This document shows, piece by piece, positions 7,345 through 13,362 of a stretch of DNA of 17,896 bases. Positions within the stretch are counted from its first letter, which is position 1. The number at the start of each line of letters is the position of its first letter. The position numbers were made by a program, and so were the translations under genes. A model generated the notes under the pieces. It ran no database searches. It saw nothing but the letters and a program-made list of their open reading frames with translations, and was not told where the DNA came from. This stretch comes from Pseudomonadota bacterium (GTDB lineage: Bacteria; Pseudomonadota; Alphaproteobacteria; Rhizobiales; Xanthobacteraceae): contig JAEYAU010000244.1 in the NCBI GenBank assembly GCA_023404705.1, forward strand, positions 1 through 17,896. Direction: 5' to 3'.

Positions 7345-8079
7345 GTGATACGGAACGCGCGCAAGAGCTACGACTATGCGGTGCTGGCCTGGGGCGATCT
7401 CAAGGCGGCGCTCGTGGCGATGCCGTGGCTGGTGCTGGCGTCGGCCGCTTACGTGCTGCTGTTCGCGGTGCCATCGATCTGGTGGCGGCAGGACGGCGAG
7501 GCGGAGCTGCCGCTCACACTCGACATGGCGCTCAACATGCTGCGCGCCATCATCATGGTGCCGGTCTCCATCGCGATCTATCGGTTCGTGGTCCTCGAGG
7601 AGACGACGACCGGCTACGGTCTCGATCTGGCGCAAGTGCGCGTGCGGCGCTTCCTGAAGTGGAACGTGGCGCTGGTGGCGGTGAGCTTCGTGCCGCTGCT
7701 GCTCGCGGCCGGGATCGAGTCGAAAAACGTGACCAGCACGGTGTCGCTGCTGTCCTTCGTGGCCATGTTCTATGTGCTGATCCGCCTCTTCGTGCTCTTT
7801 CCCGCGATCGCCCTCGATGCGCCGCAAGCAAACTGGCAGAGTGCGCTCGCAGAGACGCGCGGGCTCGCTCTGTACATCCTGGCAACCATCCTGACGATCT
7901 GGCTGCCGATCGTCTTCTTCGGCCTCTCGGCGGCCTTCATGTTCACGGCACTCGGCGCGGACTCGCGCGCCACCACCTATGTGGTGAGCACCGGCCTGAT
8001 GGTGAGCGAGCTCGCGCTGACGAGTTTCGGGGCGCGCTTCTACGAGGCGCATCACGCGCGGGTCGGGCCGCCGACCTGA
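7345..8079 (+). CDS. Six-helix integral membrane protein of unknown function
   Basis: A 244-aa protein starting at GTG, 31 bases after the VWA gene, and probably in its transcript. Predicted membrane helices are near residues 24-46, 62-84, 106-124, 132-156, 173-202 and 211-230, with an Arg-rich loop at 99-105 that should face the cytoplasm. No catalytic or transport motif is recognised. Its general pattern resembles uncharacterised alphaproteobacterial inner-membrane proteins. The ribosome site (GGAACG) is weak. It ends 10 bases before the convergent DUF1304 gene, so there is no room for a separate terminator. Confidence 0.8.
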   Translation: MIRNARKSYDYAVLAWGDLKAALVAMPWLVLASAAYVLLFAVPSIWWRQDGEAELPLTLDMALNMLRAIIMVPVSIAIYRFVVLEETTTGYGLDLAQVRVRRFLKWNVALVAVSFVPLLLAAGIESKNVTSTVSLLSFVAMFYVLIRLFVLFPAIALDAPQANWQSALAETRGLALYILATILTIWLPIVFFGLSAAFMFTALGADSRATTYVVSTGLMVSELALTSFGARFYEAHHARVGPPT

Positions 8080-8089
8080 TCGGTTCAGC

Positions 8090-8449
8090 TCAGGTGAACA
8101 GCAGCGCCGCAAGCGTGAGCGCGGCCGGGAGCGCCTGGATCAGGTAGATGCGCGGGTTCGCGGTCGCGCCGCCATAGAGGCCGGCGACCAGCACGCAGCC
8201 CGCGAAGAACACGGCGATAGGCCAGGCGAGCGACACCGGCGCCAACAGCGACCAGATCAGGCCGGCCGCGAGGAAACCGTTGTAGAGCCCCTGATTGGCG
8301 GCGAGCACCTTGGTGGCCTCGGCCTGCTCCGGGCTCATGCCGAATGCCTTGCGGGTGCGCGCCGCGGTCCAGAGGAACATCTCCAGGACCAGGAAGTAGA
8401 GGTGCAGGAGCGCGACCACCGCGATCAGCACTTTCGCCATCAGCGACAT
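8090..8449 (-). CDS. DUF1304 small membrane protein
   Basis: A 119-aa protein with four hydrophobic helices (about residues 4-27, 56-72, 74-92 and 98-118). The F-L-V-L-E-M-F-L-W segment in the first helix, the N-Q-G-L-Y-N-G stretch (about 52-58) and the late A-G-L-Y-G-G are hallmarks of the DUF1304 family, whose function is unknown. AGGAG lies 7-8 bases before the ATG at 8449. It follows the LysE-type gene by 16 bases on the same strand and is likely co-transcribed with it. Confidence 0.88.
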   Translation of the reverse strand: MSLMAKVLIAVVALLHLYFLVLEMFLWTAARTRKAFGMSPEQAEATKVLAANQGLYNGFLAAGLIWSLLAPVSLAWPIAVFFAGCVLVAGLYGGATANPRIYLIQALPAALTLAALLFT

Positions 8450-8465
8450 TGCGGCTCTCCTCGGC

Positions 8466-9098
8466 TCAGCGTTGCTCGGTGGCCAGGCGCAAGCCGAGCG
8501 CGATCAGCACGGCGCCGGTGAGGCCCTCGATCGTGCGGCGGATCGCCGAGCCTCGATAGATGTCGCCGGCCTTGGCGAGCGCAAGCGCATAGGCCACGAG
8601 CCAGAGAAGCGTGAGCAGGCTGAAAACGAGGCCGAGCGCGATGAGGCCCGAGAACATGCCTTCGCCCTGCGGCGCGAACTGCGGCAGCACGCTCGCGAAG
8701 AACACGGCCATCTTGGGATTGCCGAGATCGCTGATCACGCCCTGCCGAAAGGCGGCGCGAGCGCCGAGTCGCGGGCGGCGCACCGTGCCGTCATGCGCAA
8801 TGCTGCGGGCGTCGCCGCGCCAAGCGGCGAACAGCGCCTGCGCGCCGAGCCAGATCAGATAGCCGGCGCCGGCCCATTTCACGGCAAGGAACAGCGGCTC
8901 CGAGGCGAGCAGCACCGCCACGAGCCCGACGCTGGTCGCGAGCGCCCAGATCGCCTGACCTGCAGCGACACCGAACGCGGTTGCGATGCCGCCGGAGCGA
9001 CCGCCGAGCAACGCGTTGCGGATCGTCATGGCCGTGTCCGGCCCGGGCGTGATGATGACGATGAGGGAAATGCCGAGGAAGGCCCAGAAGCTGCTCAT
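8466..9098 (-). CDS. LysE/RhtB-family amino-acid exporter
   Basis: A 210-aa inner-membrane protein with about six helices. The conserved T17-P-G-P-D21 after the first hydrophobic segment and the G-N-P-K-M-A-V-F-F motif near the middle are the LysE/RhtB signature. The family exports amino acids or related metabolites; which one cannot be told here. There is no strong ribosome site before the ATG at 9098. It lies 50 bases downstream of the patatin gene and 16 bases upstream of DUF1304 on the same strand, so the three may form one unit. Confidence 0.92.
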   Translation of the reverse strand: MSSFWAFLGISLIVIITPGPDTAMTIRNALLGGRSGGIATAFGVAAGQAIWALATSVGLVAVLLASEPLFLAVKWAGAGYLIWLGAQALFAAWRGDARSIAHDGTVRRPRLGARAAFRQGVISDLGNPKMAVFFASVLPQFAPQGEGMFSGLIALGLVFSLLTLLWLVAYALALAKAGDIYRGSAIRRTIEGLTGAVLIALGLRLATEQR

Positions 9099-9148
9099 TG
9101 CTGCAGCTTCGGGCCCCCTTTGGATCGCGTCAAGCGTTGCGGCTCAGA

Positions 9149-10528
9149 TCAGCGCGGGGACGAGCCGGTTGTCTGCATCGCCGAGTTGGTCTCGGGGATA
9201 CCGGGCGGGATGCTGCGGAAGGCGTCGGCGCTCTGGCCGAGCTTCAGGCCGGTGTCATAGAGCGCTTTCATGTAGTCGGTGTCGAAGACGCCGTTGCCCT
9301 GCTGATTGAAATCGGCCGGCACGACCGCCAGCTGGAAGCCGACGCCGTGGCGCTGCGCCGCCGTATAGGCGCGCAGGATCTCGCCCCGCATGGTCGCCTT
9401 GAGCGCGACCGTGATCGCGCGGCCGAGCACCGAAAGCGGGCTGCGGTTGGTCACCTCGAAGCCGGCGCCGAGGCGGCTGTTCACCACCACATAGAGCTGC
9501 GAGGCAGGCAGGCGCGCGCCGCCGGAGCCGGCGAGCAGGCTTTCGGGCGCGATATAGAAGGGCGCACGGATGGTGCCGTCCGCGTGCATCTCGGTGAAGG
9601 TCTTGCCGTCCGCCTCGACCTCTATGTGCACGGGCGGGAAGAAGCCCGGGATGCTCGAAGAGGCGAGCAGCACGTCACGCACGAGCTTCAGCGAAGCTTC
9701 GCCGCCGCGGCTCGCGATCGCGCCGATGTTCCAGACGACGGGACGACCGGAGTCGAGGCTCGTGCTGATGACGAAGAGGCGGCGACCCTTGCGGTGCTCG
9801 GCCGCGATCTCGGCGAGCAGCTCGGGCGTGATCTGCTTCTCGATCAGCTTCTTGAGCGGCCAAGTGTCGAAGAAGCTCTCGGGCGTCTTCGCGAGCTCGA
9901 AGATGTCGCCGGAATTGATGCCGGTGTAGTTCGCGCGCAGCGCCGCGTCGTAACGCGGCCCGAGGAACACGTAGGGCGCCATCAGCGCGCCGGTGCTCAC
10001 GCCGGTCACCACCGAGAAGTCGGTGCGCGTGCCGGAGGCCGTGAGACCTTCCATGAGGCCGGCGCCGAACGCGCCTTCCTCGCCGCCACCCGAGAGGGCG
10101 ATCCAAGCGCCGTCGGCGCCGCTCACGGCTTTGAGAAAGTCCTTCTCGGAATCGCCGAAGAAGCGCGCGTCGGGCATGCCCGGGATCGCGGCGATCTCCT
10201 GTTCGGCGGCGGTGAACTGATCGCGCGGCGGCGGGGCAGAGACTTCGGCCTGCTGGCTCTTCTCGGCGCGCGGTGCGCGCTTCGAGGCGCTGATCATCTG
10301 ACGCGCGCGCGGCGCCTTCGCCTGCGCCTGCGGCTTCTGCGAGGGCTGCGCGGCTTGCGGCTTCTGTGGCTGCGGATGGGCAACCGGAACGGGCGTGATC
10401 ACGAGTGGTCGCTTGCTGAGCGCGGTGCTCGCATCTGCGGTAACCGAGAGCGCGAGGCTCGATGCGGTCACTGCGAGGGCCAGTGCAAGTCGCCTGGCCG
10501 GAACCGTGAATGCACCCATGACATCCAT
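9149..10528 (-). CDS. Exported patatin-like phospholipase
   Basis: A 459-aa protein with a Sec-type signal (hydrophobic core about residues 13-30, likely cut near A-D-A-S 31-34), then a Pro/Gln/Lys-rich low-complexity spacer (about 41-100), then a patatin domain. The oxyanion loop is G147-G-G-E-E-G-A-F-G-A-G, the nucleophile elbow is G176-V-S178-T-G, and the dyad Asp is D317-G318. All three are intact, so it should be an active serine acyl hydrolase outside the cytoplasm. The start may be 10528 or the ATG at 10519; neither has a clear ribosome site. A stress-type box at 10750-10774 points towards this gene, but would give a leader of about 215 bases. It is the first gene of a possible unit with the exporter and DUF1304. 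Confidence 0.9.
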   Translation of the reverse strand: MDVMGAFTVPARRLALALAVTASSLALSVTADASTALSKRPLVITPVPVAHPQPQKPQAAQPSQKPQAQAKAPRARQMISASKRAPRAEKSQQAEVSAPPPRDQFTAAEQEIAAIPGMPDARFFGDSEKDFLKAVSGADGAWIALSGGGEEGAFGAGLMEGLTASGTRTDFSVVTGVSTGALMAPYVFLGPRYDAALRANYTGINSGDIFELAKTPESFFDTWPLKKLIEKQITPELLAEIAAEHRKGRRLFVISTSLDSGRPVVWNIGAIASRGGEASLKLVRDVLLASSSIPGFFPPVHIEVEADGKTFTEMHADGTIRAPFYIAPESLLAGSGGARLPASQLYVVVNSRLGAGFEVTNRSPLSVLGRAITVALKATMRGEILRAYTAAQRHGVGFQLAVVPADFNQQGNGVFDTDYMKALYDTGLKLGQSADAFRSIPPGIPETNSAMQTTGSSPR

Positions 10529-10694
10529 TCCCTGCTTCTCGCCGGCGTTGCCGCACCGAATTCACGAGGAAAATCAGGTGCGACTCAGCGGGCCTTGTTC
10601 CAGGCCCTCCCTTGGTCGTCTGCTGTGGGTGAAAAGTTCACCACGCGTTTTGGTTCCCGAAGTGCCGTTACGGCTTTGTTATCAGTGCACAACA

Positions 10695-10719
10695 GGAACT
10701 CCCGACCTCGTGAAACGTT
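10695..10719 (+). promoter_or_regulatory. EcfG-type general stress promoter of the second DUF892 gene
   Basis: GGAAC (10695-10699), 16 bases, CGTT (10716-10719): an exact consensus match. The expected start near 10727 leaves a leader of about 84 bases before the ATG at 10811. It faces a second, opposite box at 10750-10774. The rest of the 282-base gap (10529-10810) shows no gene. Confidence 0.78.
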
Positions 10720-10749
10720 TTCTCTTAACGATCGGGGCGCGCACGGCTC

Positions 10750-10774
10750 AACGTTGGTCGGCGGCGTCCGTTCC
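10750..10774 (-). promoter_or_regulatory. EcfG-type box on the minus strand, facing the DUF892 promoter
   Basis: On the minus strand GGAAC (10774-10770) and CGTT (10753-10750) are separated by exactly 16 bases. Transcription would start near 10743 and run left, crossing the plus-strand promoter at 10695-10719. The first gene in that direction is the patatin-like lipase, starting at 10528. The motif is perfect, but the geometry is odd, so it may be a regulatory antisense start or non-functional. Confidence 0.5.
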
Positions 10775-10810
10775 TCCTCCAGCGCGACAACAAGAAAGGG
10801 ACCGCAAACC

Positions 10811-11317
10811 ATGGGCTTGTTCAGTAAAGACATCGCGACCATGAACGATCTGTTCGTGCACCAGCTGCAGGACATCTATTACGCCGAGAAGCAGATCCTG
10901 AAGTCGCTGCCGACGATGATCGAGAAGGCTTCGGACACGACGCTCAAGCAGGGACTGAAGTCGCATCTCGCCGAGACCGAGAATCACGTGAAGCGTCTCG
11001 AGCAGGTGTTCCGCATGCACGGCGCCGAGCCGAAGGGCGTCGACTGCCCGGCGATCGACGGCATCATCGAAGAGGCCGAGGAAGTGGCGGGCGACATCGC
11101 GGACAAGGAAGTTCTCGACGCCGCCATCATCGCGGCCGCGCAGGCGGTCGAGCATTACGAGATGACGCGCTACGGCACGCTGATGGCCTGGGCGAAGCAG
11201 CTCGGCCGCAACGACTGCGCCAGCGTGCTCGCGCAGAACCTCGAAGAGGAGAAGATGGCCGACAAGAAGCTGACCTCCATCGCCGAGAGCAAGGTGAACA
11301 TGAAAGCGGCGAGCTGA
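10811..11317 (+). CDS. DUF892 ferritin-like protein, YciF type
   Basis: A 168-aa four-helix protein of the DUF892/YciF family without any N-terminal tail. Helix residues suited to metal binding are E26, E55, E57, H59, E114, H115 and E144-E146. The domain fills the whole length, as in canonical members such as E. coli YciF, which is stress-induced. ATG at 10811 follows a purine-rich AAGAAAGGGA whose spacing is a little long. An EcfG-type box lies 92-116 bases upstream, and a strong hairpin (11340-11373) follows the stop, so it is probably a single-gene transcript. It is a distant paralogue of the tailed protein at 89-739. Confidence 0.93.
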   Translation: MGLFSKDIATMNDLFVHQLQDIYYAEKQILKSLPTMIEKASDTTLKQGLKSHLAETENHVKRLEQVFRMHGAEPKGVDCPAIDGIIEEAEEVAGDIADKEVLDAAIIAAAQAVEHYEMTRYGTLMAWAKQLGRNDCASVLAQNLEEEKMADKKLTSIAESKVNMKAAS

Positions 11318-11339
11318 CGCCATTTGCGCGGCTCACCCG

Positions 11340-11373
11340 CAGGTCCGCCGGGCGACCGCGTCCGGCGGACCTG
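11340..11373 (+). terminator. Strong hairpin terminator after the DUF892 gene
   Basis: A perfect 12-bp stem (11340-11351 paired with 11362-11373) with a 10-base loop lies 22 bases after the DUF892 stop codon. The following stretch has only a short T run (TCGTTTC), so termination may be partly factor-dependent, and some read-through into the next two genes is possible. Confidence 0.7.
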
Positions 11374-11414
11374 TCGTTTCAGGGCTATTGCACCCTCTAC
11401 AACGGAGATGGATG

Positions 11415-11588
11415 ATGCAGAAACGTGAGCTGATCGATACGGGCACCGACAAGCGCTACGTGCGGCGCGACGAAGATGGCCGCTTCAAGGAGAGCGACGA
11501 CGTGGGCCGCTCGCTGTCGCAGGACATGAAGCGCGATGCGAAGACCAAAGCGAAGCCCGGACAGGGCGACAAGGGCGATCATGGCTGA
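11415..11588 (+). CDS. Small hydrophilic protein of unknown function
   Basis: A 57-aa, highly charged, Cys-free protein. It has a patterned N-terminal half (K-R-Y-V-R-R-D ... G-R-F-K-E-S-D-D-V-G-R-S-L-S) and a Lys/Asp/Gly tail; similar small proteins are annotated as hypothetical across Rhizobiales. GGAG lies 7 bases before the ATG at 11415; an adjacent ATG at 11412 is too close to it. Its stop overlaps the next gene's start by 8 bases, which indicates translational coupling. It has no obvious promoter of its own after the hairpin at 11340-11373. Confidence 0.75.
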   Translation: MQKRELIDTGTDKRYVRRDEDGRFKESDDVGRSLSQDMKRDAKTKAKPGQGDKGDHG

Positions 11589-11871
11589 GGATACCCCGCG
11601 CCGGAAGCTGATCGCGTTCGACCAGGAAACCTGGAACGCGCTCGATCTCTTGGCGCGGGACAGCATGAAGAGCGTGCAGGAGCTCGCCGACGAGGCCTTC
11701 GCGGATCTCCTGCGCAAGCATGGTCGGCCGACGGATCTGCGCGCTCAGCTCAAGCGCAGCGTCGATGGCGGAGCCAAGGCGGAGCGCGCGCCGGCGCCGC
11801 GGCGCGCGAAGACGCGCGCTACTTCGGGCGGACGGTCGGGTCGCCGCCGGGCGAGCCGGGCGGCGGAATGA
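11581..11871 (+). CDS. Small protein with ribbon-helix-helix-like core and basic tail
   Basis: A 96-aa protein. Residues 8-46 follow the pattern of a ribbon-helix-helix domain: a short strand (K-L-I-A-F-D), a first helix (W18 to S28), a turn, and a second helix (V32 to K46). Residues 65-96 form a basic Arg/Ala/Ser tail. It could bind DNA, but no antitoxin partner toxin is present; the gene before it encodes a 57-aa hydrophilic protein that does not resemble one. ATG at 11581 has AGGG upstream and overlaps the preceding stop. The last 53 bases overlap, tail to tail, the convergent gene at 11819-12124. Confidence 0.72.
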   Translation: MAEDTPRRKLIAFDQETWNALDLLARDSMKSVQELADEAFADLLRKHGRPTDLRAQLKRSVDGGAKAERAPAPRRAKTRATSGGRSGRRRASRAAE

Positions 11872-12124
11872 CGCGCAACTGGCCGCCCTCGGGCGGCTTC
11901 ACCTGCATCTCGGAATCGACGCCGGCCGGCGGACAGATGATGCCGTCCGAGCGCGCGAGCTTCTCGCCCAGCGGTTGGTTCTGCTGCGTCTCCTTGCCCT
12001 GATTGTCGAGCTTGGGCGCGCTGCCGGTGGTGACGCCGGGCGGGCAGTCGGCGCGCTGCGTCTGCGCCAGCGCGGCCGGCGTACAGATCGCGGTCCCGAG
12101 CAGCACAACAGCGAAAATCCTCAT
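11819..12124 (-). CDS. Small secreted protein with two Cys-Pro-Pro motifs
   Basis: A 101-aa protein with a clear Sec signal peptide (core residues 4-18, cut after A-L-A-Q near 20-21). The mature part is about 80 residues, Pro/Gly-rich, with C27-P-P and C64-P-P that could form one disulfide, and a P-P-P-G-S-P-G-G-D-P tail. I do not recognise a characterised family. AGAGG lies about 8 bases before the ATG at 12124, and the in-frame extension to 12226 lacks support. A perfect EcfG-type box ends 39 bases upstream of the ATG. It is thus a candidate stress-induced periplasmic peptide. Confidence 0.8.
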   Translation of the reverse strand: MRIFAVVLLGTAICTPAALAQTQRADCPPGVTTGSAPKLDNQGKETQQNQPLGEKLARSDGIICPPAGVDSEMQVKPPEGGQLRVIPPPGSPGGDPTVRPK

Positions 12125-12162
12125 GTCGCGTTCCTCTCTGTGCGGGATCGCCCGTAAGACCG

Positions 12163-12188
12163 AACGTCTCGGGTTGGCGGTCTGTTCC
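12163..12188 (-). promoter_or_regulatory. EcfG-type general stress promoter of the secreted small protein
   Basis: On the minus strand GGAAC (12188-12184), 17 bases, CGTT (12166-12163). The predicted start near 12156 gives a leader of about 32 bases to the ATG at 12124, a normal geometry. The box lies between that gene and the divergent membrane-protein gene starting at 12258. Confidence 0.76.
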
Positions 12189-12257
12189 GGCGGCCCGTGG
12201 CCGCACAGGTATCCATCCGGTTCCAATCCGCGCTAGAAGGCTGCGCGAGAGGATTCG

Positions 12258-12875
12258 ATGGACACCGCTGCGACCGACATTCCTGTGCTCGACCCCGAAA
12301 CCGGCGAGCCGATCTATGCCTACAAGCGCTCGCTGATCGGCGGCGCCTATATGTTCCGGCTCAAACCCGACGCGCTAGAATGGTCGATGGGCCAGCGCAC
12401 GCTGCGCATTCCGTACGAGAGCGTGCGGCGGGTGCGGATGTCGTTCAAGCCGATGACCATGCAGAACCATCGCTTCCTCACCGAGGTCTGGAGCGCGAGT
12501 GGTCCGCGGGCCGAGATCGCCTCGACATCCTGGAAGAGCCTGGTCGAGCAGGAGCGGCTCGACGCCGCCTATCGCGGCTTCGTTGCCGAGCTGCATCGCC
12601 GCCTCGCGGCGGCCGCGCCGCAGGCGCGCTTCGAGACGGGCGTTGCGGCGGTTCTCTATTGGCCGGGCGCCCTGCTGCTGCTCGGCTTGATCGGCGCCTT
12701 CATCTGGCTGGTCGGACAGGCCCTGCTGCAGGGCCAGCTGAGCGGGGCGGCGCTGGTGGCCGTCTTCATGGCGGTCATCGGCTGGCAGATGGGCGGCTTC
12801 TTCCTGCGCAACCGTCCGGGCAGCTACCGCCCCGAGGCGCTGCCCGAGATCGTGCTGCCGAAGCGCAGAAGCTAG
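12258..12875 (+). CDS. Membrane protein with soluble N-terminal domain, function unknown
   Basis: A 205-aa protein. Residues 15-120 form a soluble, strand-rich domain (Y-R-S/K-R, L-E-W, I-P-Y-E-S-V-R-R-V-R) that resembles small PH-like or bPH domains in pattern. It is followed by two membrane helices near 132-154 and 161-183 and a short basic tail. The AGAGGA ribosome site lies just before the ATG at 12258. It is a single-gene unit, divergent from the secreted small protein gene and convergent with the usp gene, whose stop is 7 bases away. No catalytic motif is seen. Confidence 0.8.
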   Translation: MDTAATDIPVLDPETGEPIYAYKRSLIGGAYMFRLKPDALEWSMGQRTLRIPYESVRRVRMSFKPMTMQNHRFLTEVWSASGPRAEIASTSWKSLVEQERLDAAYRGFVAELHRRLAAAAPQARFETGVAAVLYWPGALLLLGLIGAFIWLVGQALLQGQLSGAALVAVFMAVIGWQMGGFFLRNRPGSYRPEALPEIVLPKRRS

Positions 12876-12881
12876 CCGCAG

Positions 12882-13307
12882 CTAACCGCGCACGACCAGC
12901 ACCGAGCACTTGGCGTAGCGCACCATGTGACCCGCATTGGAGCCGAGGAAGTAGGTCTTCATCGCGGGGCGGTGCGAGCTCATGACGATGAGATCGGCGT
13001 GGAAGGTCTGCGCCTCCTCGAGCACCTCGTGATAGACGCCGCCCTGGCGCACCACGCTCGAGACCTGGTTCGGCGGCAGGCCGGATTCGCGCGCCACGAT
13101 GGCGAGCGCTTCCTCGGCCGAGCCCTTCTGCTGCACGTCGAAGTCGGGTGGCACGTATTCGGCGAGCATCACGGGGGTGAGCGCGATCACGTTGATCAGC
13201 CGCACCTCTCCGCCGGAGGCCTTGGCGAGCGTCACGGCCGTCTCGACCGCGGGCTTCGCGAACTCCGGATCAGCAAGATCGATCGGTACGAGAATCTTCT
13301 TGTACAT
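12882..13307 (-). CDS. UspF/UspG-like universal stress protein
   Basis: A 141-aa cytoplasmic UspA-fold protein, made in many bacteria under starvation or stress. It starts M-Y-K-K-I-L-V-P-I-D and ends with S111-H-R-P-A-M-K-T-Y-F-L-G-S-N-A then C134-S-V-L-V-V-R, which closely follows the end of E. coli UspF. The first G-x-x-G of the ATP loop is replaced by H-R-P-A, as in UspF. ATG at 13307 has a GGAGG ribosome site, but that site and the start codon lie in a nested hairpin (13306-13344). The gene follows ycjF by 55 bases on the same strand and could be read from the same transcript. No EcfG box is present here. Confidence 0.93.
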   Translation of the reverse strand: MYKKILVPIDLADPEFAKPAVETAVTLAKASGGEVRLINVIALTPVMLAEYVPPDFDVQQKGSAEEALAIVARESGLPPNQVSSVVRQGGVYHEVLEEAQTFHADLIVMSSHRPAMKTYFLGSNAGHMVRYAKCSVLVVRG

Positions 13308-13344
13308 GGCAGGTCCCCTCCCGCTGCGGGAGTTATTCTGCCAT
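13306..13344 (-). promoter_or_regulatory. Nested hairpin covering the usp ribosome site and start codon
   Basis: In the usp leader, a 7-bp outer stem (13344-13338 with 13312-13306) and a 6-bp inner stem (13332-13327 with 13323-13318) pair perfectly around a 5x5 internal loop and a 3-base apical loop. The ribosome site is split between the inner stem and the internal loop, and the A and U of the start codon pair in the outer stem. It could control translation, like an RNA thermometer, or serve as a DNA operator if transcription starts inside it. Confidence 0.55.
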
Positions 13345-13362
13345 AGCGGCGGTGATGCGCAA

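Noticed and set aside
9098..11317. 739-aa open frame on the plus strand
   Set aside because: Its first part is antisense to the patatin gene. Only the last 168 codons (from 10811) are a real gene, with their own promoter box and start.
11415..11871. Toxin-antitoxin module
   Set aside because: The order and overlap fit, but the 57-aa partner has no toxin-like fold or motif, so a function is not assigned.
12203..12226. Second stress box before the secreted small protein
   Set aside because: GGAAC on the minus strand is followed after 16 bases by CGGC; only the box at 12163-12188 is exact.
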